A DNA stretch of 64,000 nt, taken from assembly GCA_038093515.1 (NCBI GenBank), contig JBBPSI010000094.1:28265-92264 (forward strand), in the 5' to 3' direction. This stretch comes from Butyriboletus loyo. Taxonomy: Eukaryota > Basidiomycota > Agaricomycetes > Boletales > Boletaceae. This document shows positions 56,130 to 64,000 of the stretch, in pieces. Position numbers and translations under genes: made by a program. The notes beneath the pieces were generated by a model. The model worked only from the letters and a program-made list of their open reading frames with translations, had not been told where the DNA came from and searched no databases. How positions within the stretch are numbered: the first letter of the stretch is position 1; the number at the start of each line of letters is the position of its first letter.

Positions 56130-59023
56130 ATGGATCTCTTCGCATACATCGACCGCACCGAACCCGATTCCCCAACATCGACGACACCCGCCTCAGGCTC
56201 GATACTTCCCTTCGAGGATCCCCCCTCCCGATCCATCTCCCAACTTAAAGAACTCGGACGGGCCGTCTACAAAGACGTCTGGAACGAATTCTACGATTGG
56301 GAACCCGACTACTGCACAGAAATCCTCGGGACCGTCACCCAGCCGATTCTCGCGTCCAAACGGCAAGTCGCTCGCATCGCCAAGGCGATGATGACGCGAC
56401 TCCTCGACGATAGGGTACCGGGAAGGGTGATGGACGACGGGACGGACGCCGTAGTGATGTCCGTCACCCACTTTTCCGGTGGACATCGTGGTACTCGTGG
56501 GAGGACGACGGAAATATCGATACCCATCACCACCATCGACGCGTACCCGCCTCACCCACAATATGAATCCTGCCCTCCGGTATCCAGAAGCTTCCTCATG
56601 AATGTCGCTCACGATACCCTACCCTTTTTGCCATACGCCGATGACGACCGATTTCCAGCTCAAGAATATCAAGCAAAGTTCGACTTTTTGGAGTGGGAAA
56701 CCCCGTTTGATCCCGATGGTGAGTCGAGTCCTTTCTGTGCTTGTGGCCACGAGTGAGAATATATTGGATGCGGTAGTGGAGATGATCCAGATAGAGACCG
56801 TCAGAAGACTAAACGCCGTGCATAATATTGATATAGAGGATATCGACTGCGAGTGCATGTTTGGCAAGGAATTCCGTCCCTCACACAATTTTGGGTTGCT
56901 ATGGGAGCAGTCGCAGAGGTTAGTTCTTGTACCTATACCGACATTCTGAAAGAATTACTCATGATGGTATCACTAGAGATGTGCTTCATTGGCCAGGTGC
57001 CTTCAGGTTTCAGGCCATCCAGGAGGAGCAGCTACTTGTTTATGCACCTGATCCAAATGATCTAAGGCAAAGGCTGATGACCAATTTGAAGGTTTTTTGT
57101 CCAAGTATAAATTGCCTACACTCAATGTGTGAAACCCATGGTATGTTGGTACTATTGTCTCTGGACAACCCACATTTGGAAATTTTGAAAAGGGCAGGTG
57201 CATGCCAACAGCTCTATCCCTTCTAGGAAGCCACAGTTGACTGGACAGCACATGATATTGTCTGAAGGGGTCTCATGTGGTCCAGATTGTTTCAGGCACA
57301 TACATGATTTTGAGAGGTTTATGGTGAGTACTATCACATAAAAGCTCATAATGAATCTTTTAATCAGGATAATAGGAAACTTTACCTCCTTCTCCTAGCA
57401 AGTCTCATCACACAGGCTCCATGGACACACTAGAAACTGTCCTTGGCATTGACCCAGATTTATTTCCCTGTCAATTGGCAATTATATGTCTTAAACCATG
57501 CAAACAAGTAATTATTCTTACCAAAAATTCAGTTTTGGCTGACCCATGCCATCAATGGAATTTCTAGATTTTTGTACAAAGACTACAACTGTTTCCAGAC
57601 CATACAATTCTTTCCTCTATCCCTCCAGGTTTGTCAGGCAATGCATTAACAGATGCTGATGCAGAAGGGGAACACAATCATCCACAACAAAAGAGGACCA
57701 AAGACTCAATACCAAGGTTTGGTGAGCCCATATTATTTCAATCAACTTTGAATGTGATCTGAATGGAAATATAGTTGATACAGCATCCATCTTTAGGCAT
57801 AACTTGTGAGTAATATATTTGATTCTTTCATAAGAGTTTCTTCGAGTTAATATATTTTAGGCCAGATGCTTGTACTCATCCTGGTTCATGCACAAGCAAT
57901 ATTTGCCCTTGTTATGTTGAAAAACAGCACTGTTCATTGATATGTAGATGTGGAGTGACATGTAAGTATTTTTCCAATTATTTTACCTCAGGTTATCATG
58001 TATATTATATTTAACATATAGGCAAGAGACAATGGCCAAGCTGCAGTTGTGCCAATGGAAGATGTCTTCCTGAGACCTGTCCTTGTGCAAAACACCAAAG
58101 AGAATGTGTTCCAGGTATATGTATTAGTTGTGATGCTGGGTAAGTGAGAAAATATAGTGCACCCTAGATGCTGATCGAGAATGAATTATAGAGGTAAGAA
58201 GAGATAACCATGAATGTAATTTGTTGTAAAGCACATTTGTTATCTAGGCCATGCTGGCAGACCATGTGAAAACACCAAAATGCAATGCTTAGCCAGCAAG
58301 GTATAGTGAATGAATGGTCCACCTTTGAATTAAATATACTCATTGTTTTCATTGTTTGGGCAGCCAATCGAAGTCAAACGTGGAACCTTTGGTTTGGGTG
58401 CATTTGCATGTCAAGATATGAACAAAAATGTGTTCCTTGGCAGTGAGTACTGTTTATACTATGTTGTTCAGTTTAATTGGTTTATACTATGTTGTTCGGT
58501 TTAATTGACAATATCGATATTTGATAGCTTATGTTGGCCATATACTAACTCACCAACTTGCTGATCCACGGAGGTAATGTTCCCATTCTATTATTTCATA
58601 TTTGATTTTTTCATATTCTTTTTCATATTCTTTTTATTTTTTCAGTGAACTCGTCAAGCATACATTACTCAACTATCTGTTTGAAGTCACACCAGACAGA
58701 CCAGATGTTCAGCTGCCAATATTTGATGCAGCCCACCTTGGTAATGCAACGAGATTTTTGAACCACATGGCAGATGATAGAGCCAACGTGCAAGCAAAGT
58801 GTATGTCTTTCAATGGTTCCCACAAGTAGAGATGACGGACGTGTTCGTGAAAAGCGAAGCTGGTCATTGGAGAGTATCAGATTGGATTTTTCACGAGTGA
58901 GTACTACTAGATAAGTCATGTCTTGTATGGTGTCAGAACGTGTTTCTAGACAGAAAAGTCAAGGCGGGGGAGGAGCTGTTCCTGGACTATGGAACCAATT
59001 ATTGGAAACATTCAAAGGAGTGA
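56130..59023 (+). CDS. E(z)/KMT6-like histone H3K27 methyltransferase (CXC + SET), frame doubtful near the end
   Basis: Catalytic subunit type of Polycomb repressive complex 2. It starts MDLFAYIDRTEPDSP. After the first exon (to 56718) about a dozen introns must be removed. Recognisable parts in order are CPSINCLHSMCETHG, GVSCGPDCFRHIHDF, LFPCQLAIICLKPCKQ, then the cysteine-rich CXC domain: DACTHPGSCTSNICPCYVEK, CSLICRCGVTCKQRQWPSCS, CANGRCLPETCPCAKHQREC. The SET domain follows: PIEVKRGTFGLGAFACQDM, LGNATRFLNHMADDRANVQA and, at the end, VKAGEELFLDYGTNYWKHSK. Between about 58800 and 58900 no clean splice model joins NVQAK to IGFFTNRK; see findings. The 3' half is AT-rich and nearly free of CpG, unlike its neighbours. 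Confidence 0.82.
58452..58507 (+). repeat. 28-bp tandem duplication inside an intron of the SET gene
   Basis: Positions 58452-58479 and 58480-58507 are identical except for one base (a/g at offset 19 of the unit). The duplication lies in the intron between the FLG and YVGHI segments and makes that intron longer than its neighbours. Confidence 0.85.
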
Positions 59024-59230
59024 GGTTGGCAGTCTATGCCTAGCATCAAGGCATTTCCACCTATTCGATCTCTCGACTACATAGATTTCGGTTCGTCATC
59101 GTGAATGGAGCGACAATATGGCAACAACAGAACTTTAATAAGATATCGCGCTAGGCTGTGTACACGATAGATGTAAGCTGATGAGAGCACGACAGACAAA
59201 ATACAAGATACTAGGTGACGTGTTGAGTGT

Positions 59231-61043
59231 TCATCGGACAGGCACTACCGTCACTTCTGGGCGACCGTGAAACGGATGCCTCCACCCGCATCTCCACTTG
59301 TTCAAGTCATATACTCTCCCCTTTGCAGTACTTGCATTTCCACCGATGTGGTCCATGACAAGACGCGACGTGATCACCATAGTTGGCTGCTTACGAGCGA
59401 ACCATATATCTTCAGCTGTGTCTTCGGAGGGCGATGCGGTGGGGCATAGTGGATCGACTCCAAGAAGACAGTCCTGAATGATGATATCCGCGGGTCGACG
59501 TGCCATGAACGCGGGAAATGGGGACCTAGTAAGGGCGTACTGGCGAAGCGTATATGCGAGGGTTGGGAGGAGTGTACGGTGGATGATCAAACCACTGTCG
59601 AGTTGTGAGATCCCAATGCCAAGGATAACCCTGACGAGAAGAAACCACTCACCTACCGCCAGTTCCTACGAACCCGCCCCACATCTTTGTGGTTTCGGGA
59701 GAGGGGGTGTGATGTCCCCGCTCAAGTTCCTGCATGACGCGTAGTACCCCTTGCCATCCCCATTCGCCGCAGATGGGGAAATCGTCCTCGACGAGCATGA
59801 CCCACTCGGCGCTCATCGCGCCTTTTTCGACGATCCATCTGAAAGCCTCTGCAAGATGGAGATACTGACCTTCATACGCGTCGGGATGTGTATCTTCAGC
59901 CGCGTAAAACGTGACAGGTGTATCTTTGAAGCGTTGTTGGGCGTCCGTGAAAGAGGGATGTGTGAACGGATTTGCATGCGTGAAGACGGAGAGCGCTGTG
60001 GAAGACGATACGTAGGGCAAGTAGGAAGCGATCGTCTGTGAGAGAATCGAGTTTTGGTCAGGAGAGGAAGGGGTATCGTTCGATCTTGGGTACGAGAGGA
60101 GGAGAATTTCGAGGAACGGCGCGTCGTCCTTTGACGGGGATGGCATCTGGATGGTGGGTGGGCTTGTGAGAAACGCGGATATGTTGCTGGGTAGTGGCAG
60201 GAAGACGAGAAGCAGGAGGGCTGTCTGGATACCTGCACGGATACGATTTTGAGTGAACCTGTGGTGTGAATCTGGGTCTGGGCCGGGATGGGAGTAGGAG
60301 ATCTCAGGTGGGTGATAGGCGGCAAAGCTTGTGCGCCAAGTAATGGCAAGGATAGCAAGCCCGACGGCTATACCGTACGTCCATGGGGCATGGTCCAACC
60401 CAGCAAGAAGCGCACATACGACCAACAAGACAAGCGACTCGGTCACTTCCCACCTGTACCCTCTGAGATGCGGGAGTAAGACATGGAGATCTAGACGCAC
60501 TCCGGAGGCAATCAGATAGGTCACGAGAGGAGGTCCACATCCACCACTCGATTCGTAGAGCGCCCAATGGTTGAACAAGTACGGATAGGCCCAGCCTACA
60601 CCTCTGGACAACAGGAAACCGATCAGAGTCCGTGACAACCCCATGACTATCCAAAGGAGATAACAAGGGAGTATGGAGTCGCCCGGGAGACGAAAAAATA
60701 GGGCTGATTGGAATAGACGCGAGAGGACACGATAGACGCTAGTCGGGGATGCCCATGGTGCGAGCAGCAGCGGGACGAGGTCCCTTGAATAGATTACTTG
60801 CGGTGGCGCGAATTCTGGGAGTCGGAAAAGAGGGCTGGCAAACGGAAGGAGAAGAGGAAGGAGGATAGTCCCGACGAAAACAACAGAGGAGATCGATGTT
60901 TCCCTGCGCTGGCTGATCCAACTCATTCCCCGGCTGCGTGGCATCCGGTGAGAGACCCAACAACATTTTACCACGACTCTGACACGCCGCGTCAAAGGCC
61001 GCCCTACCATGACAATATTATCAAGAAGACGTGAACACCTCAT
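59231..61043 (-). CDS. Multipass membrane glycosyltransferase-like protein with EDD motif
   Basis: The start ATG at 61043 gives MRCSRLLDNIVMVGRP. The N-terminal 300 residues contain about six hydrophobic segments (SVVFVGTILLPLLLPFASPL, ILPCYLLWIVMGLSRTLIGF, ESLVLLVVCALLAGL, YGIAVGLAILAITW, IQTALLLLVFLPLP). A soluble part then has FLEILLLSYPR, YEGQYLHLAEAFRWIVEKG and AEWVMLVEDDFPICGEWGW, where EDD sits like the metal-binding DxD of GT-A enzymes. A short intron near 59590-59665 joins GFVGTGGS to GLIIHRTLLPTLAYTL, followed by DIIIQDCLLGVDPLC. The order (membrane helices, EDD, late conserved DxxxxDxLLG-like block) recalls PGAP4-type GPI-glycan transferases, but this is a weak comparison. Substrate unknown. 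Confidence 0.6.
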
Positions 61044-61869
61044 GACACGAGGAATCAAATGTCCAACAGCATGGGTACAAGGGAGGAATGAGTATGCTCG
61101 CGATATTGCATTGATGCCCTACGAACTTAGTACTCATTGGTGAAGATGGCGGGCGGTAGACACAGGAATTGCTGCCATCCAGCTCAGCAGGAAACCTTTT
61201 GATGCGGATGACTCCACCCCATCACGCCTGGTACCCTGCAGACTCAGGCAATCGATCCTTGACAAGGTATACCCATCGGAGGATCATCTTCAGGCTGCTC
61301 GTTGGCGCATATGTCTCGGTCAAGCAGCGGTCGTTGAGATGGAAGAAATCGAAGGACAGTCATCAAGCTTCAAGGTTTGACGATCCCATTGACAACGTGC
61401 TTCACGAGCACGGCCAAACATGCCGTCTCGCAATTTATTTTTGAACCGCAGATGGGTCACTTGCCGTGGGCCACTAATCTGCCCTTGCAGTTCATCCTGC
61501 AAAGGTCAGGCGATGACCCAGACTTATCAAGCAAAGGCAGTCCGATGGGAAATTCTGTCTGAAGTTTTGGTGATAGAAAGCTGTGTGCAGCAAGTTGGTC
61601 AGCGAGACCGACGTTGTTTACAAACTAACAGTCAGCAATGAACACGAACGCAAAGGAACGCGTCGTGTTCTTGATCCGAGACTTGGCCTGTATCCCCAAC
61701 CAACTTGTTAACGGTCATCAAAGCCATGCGGTTTTCGCGGACATGACTTGGCAGCTGATGCTCACTGGAAAGGCGGTGGCAGCAGTCTGGATGGGTGCAG
61801 CTGCATCTCACGAGCTATAAATACGAGACGCACAATTTCTGGGGCATTACAACGCTGACCACCTTGATC
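61044..61869. other. Divergent intergenic region without visible gene
   Basis: 826 nt between two divergent starts. A few open frames of 60-90 codons occur without splice logic or composition to support them. Confidence 0.4.
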
Positions 61870-63577
61870 ATGTCGTCCAACGCTACAACACAACAGAAAC
61901 TTGACCAACTCTTTCCTGCACCATCCCCTCCCCCTTCCCCCCTTTCCCCACAAAGACTGCCGGGGGCCAACCTGGAGTCACTCGCTGCTCTTCGGCACGT
62001 TCTCAAAGACAATCACCAGCGTAATCACATTTTCCTCAATTATTATCGTTTCCACAAGTATGTGTGTTTCCATCTAACACGCGAAATGACTCGAACGTTG
62101 ACCCATGATCAGCCACATCACACATCGCGCACTTGCGATCTATGCTTTAGGTGGATCCGCGGAGATCATCAAAGATTACTACAAACGTGATGGTGACATT
62201 CAGCGCCCTGCGTTCGAGTCTCCCGAGCCCATCACAGAAGAGAATTTTGTTGACCACTTGGGGGATGAAAAGTAGGCCCCCGTACTCTCTGCATAGAATC
62301 ACTTTGCTCAATACACGCACAAGCTTCTACCAAGGCTATGTATCCTTCTTTTCCAAGCAAATTTCTGAAAAGGGTGCCGCAAGCACTCTCGACGAGTTTG
62401 TCTTTTCTGAGGAATACAACTTTCAGAAAGGAAGAGATGCGGATACCCAACCCGAAATGTTGGCTCGTTTCTTTAGCGGACTCTTGCACCCATTGATCCA
62501 CGCTGGACATGGAGTCGAATTTGGTTTGAAAGGGATGCTTGCCGAAGGTAAGTGATGTACAATACCGCACAGCATGCGTACCCTAAGTCAACTCTCAAGG
62601 TCTCGCAATGACGGCGGTGCACGACGTGCATATCAGGGGATTCATTCACCCTTCGCTTTTTTCTCCCAGTTCCACGAATGATGTGGACCGCACCACAGAC
62701 CGTCTTTCGTCTTGTGCGTTGGACGCCTCGGCTGGCACCAGTACCCCTATTGTATCCAAGACCGGCGGTGTACACGCATTCGACATCCTGGCGCACATAC
62801 TGAAAGACGACAGATTGCATAGCAGGCCACCTGTGGACTTCGTCAAGCAGTTCAACGAAATACTCACCGAGTACTCACCCATAGTCAGGGAACATGCCGA
62901 GAAATGGACTATCGATCTGAACCAGCGAGGTGAAGTCGAGCGTAAAATGGAGGAGCTCATCTGGTTAAGCTCCTTGGTTTATGGAGTTGGAGGCTTGAAA
63001 TCAAATGGCCACCAAGCTGAGTTCCTCCTGTGCGTGACTTCTTTGACACACTGATGGTGAACTGATTCGTATGTTGGATAGGATGCACATGGTGACCTCG
63101 AGCCTCTTTCTCTCTTCGTTGATTGCGTATCTTTCTCCGCGATCTCAAGTCCTTCTCTTGCGCGGCTATTTCTTCACAACTCTCATATGGTGGGTCATGC
63201 GCGGTCGACCCGCCTTGAACATCAAGTCCTTCATGACGACCACGTCGGTAGAACCCTCAGTCCCTACAACCCCGGCACCAGGAACCCCCCTCACCACCGA
63301 AACGACCCCAACCCCGAATCCGTTCCTACCTATCTTGCAATCGGCCATCGCGCATCCCATGGACCACGTCATCAAAATTCAACGTGCGTTTGCTCACTTT
63401 GACATGTTGTATGGTACGCGTCCCGCAGGCTACTTCGAGGGCACGGCATTGGAGGACGCAGAGTTGCTGGATGGATCTCTGTTCTTGAGGACTGCCTTGT
63501 TGACGGCAGATTACACTGGATGGGTGCGCGAGGGACAGAAGGCGCGGCAGTTCAGTTTGGAAGGGGTGTCGATTTGA
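61870..63577 (+). CDS. Questin-oxidase-family protein (DUF4243, AflY-like)
   Basis: Member of the fungal questin oxidase family, whose characterised members open the anthraquinone ring by a Baeyer-Villiger type oxidation. It starts MSSNATTQQKLDQLFPAP, then LKDNHQRNHIFLNYYRFHNH across an intron to HRALAIYALGGSAEIIKDYY, the conserved His-rich opening block. Next come NFVDHLGDEKSFYQGYVSFF, LLHPLIHAGHGVEFGLKGML (a second His motif, HxxxHxGHGxE), LAMTAVHD, SSLVYGVGGL, KLDFFLMH-type region (here AEFLL-MHMVTSSLFLSSLI), LLLRGYFFTTLIWWVMRGRP and a C-terminal helix bundle. No polyketide synthase is present in the window, so it may be a housekeeping-type paralogue; the substrate is unknown. Confidence 0.85.
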
Positions 63578-64000
63578 AATGCGAATCAAGGCAGCCTAGG
63601 GTTGAGGTGTACGATATGTACTTTTATCCACTCTCCACTCGGTCGTTCTAATTCGTTGCAACTTATTCCGTTCGTCGTCATAGTGATTTTATGATCACTG
63701 GTTTCAAAACGTATCGTCCCAAAATTGGCAACGGCCTGTTTTTTTAGTCATGCGGATGTCACCTCAGACCTGCCCCCGAACTAGAACGGTGAGCGAAGGA
63801 ACTCCTCAGCACTAACGCATTTCACCTCCATCCCTAACAAACCAAGCACTCAAGTGGTGTCACTGCAAATGCAGTAACCCGGGTCTGTGGATGAGTGAGG
63901 TCGTATCTCACTTACTATTAATACCGGCGAGAGGCACAATTTCAATCCCGGTCTGATGGGACACTCACCACTTAGCAACACTGATGTCGTTCAACGGTAC
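63578..64000. other. Right edge of window, no gene seen
   Basis: 423 nt after the questin-oxidase stop. It contains the 3' UTR and sequence in which I see no supported gene. Confidence 0.4.

Noticed and set aside
56930..58830. Misassembly or contaminant DNA as the source of the AT-rich interval
   Set aside because: The exons on both sides join in frame into one E(z)-like protein, so the interval belongs to the gene; its composition is reported as a finding instead.
1..64000. tRNA genes, rRNA, CRISPR arrays, bacterial-type operons
   Set aside because: Looked for box-B-like ggttcgaatcc strings and regularly spaced repeats; the few partial matches (for example near 28610 and 41230) lack a cloverleaf context or lie in coding sequence.

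Overview
The window is nuclear DNA of a filamentous basidiomycete, most likely an Agaricomycete. Almost every gene carries many short (about 45-90 nt) GT-AG introns, a few GC-AG introns occur, genes are dense on both strands, and the protein set is plainly fungal (Rad6, Ubp6, Asf1, Lcl3, Opi3, Mcm10, eIF2-gamma, RasGEF, an E(z)-type SET protein, a questin-oxidase-like protein). Very large DUF6606/DUF3638 proteins, as found here, are typical of Agaricomycetes. I recognise no tRNA, rRNA, CRISPR array or intact transposon.

Layout. 1-4.6 kb: tail of a lipid phosphate phosphatase, Opi3 phospholipid methyltransferase (-), a short-chain reductase and Rad6/Ubc2. 4.6-8.7 kb: an unusually long stretch with no convincing gene. 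8.7-16 kb: small GPI-type secreted protein (-), Lcl3 nuclease (-), Bap31-like ER protein (-), Ubp6 deubiquitinase (+), Asf1 histone chaperone (-). 16-21.2 kb: a long RasGEF. 21.4-41.1 kb: an accessory block built around a giant DUF3638-family gene. One copy is intact (25420-35102, 3,118 aa predicted) and is flanked by two decayed, internally deleted copies. These carry a shared foreign module, an antisense gene fragment plus a protein-kinase pseudogene. 42-52.6 kb: Mcm10 (-), an orphan protein (+), eIF2-gamma (+), a RING-CH membrane E3 ligase (-) and an SR splicing factor (-). 52.7-63.6 kb: a PPR-like mitochondrial protein (+), an E(z)/KMT6-like SET methyltransferase (+) whose 3' half is strongly CpG-depleted, a multipass glycosyltransferase-like protein (-), and a questin-oxidase-family protein (+).

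The housekeeping genes do not form one pathway. Ubiquitin functions recur (Rad6, Ubp6, RING-CH), as do chromatin and replication functions (Asf1, Mcm10, E(z)-like). The part most worth following is the DUF3638 block. The intact protein carries SF2/SecA-like sequence signatures (GEGKSS, DESDE, HTRGTDIK, a GCMRMRKLG arginine segment), and the locus shows gene duplication, decay and mosaic similarity like a rapidly evolving gene family. Exon models are hand-spliced from homology and reading frame; no transcript evidence was available.
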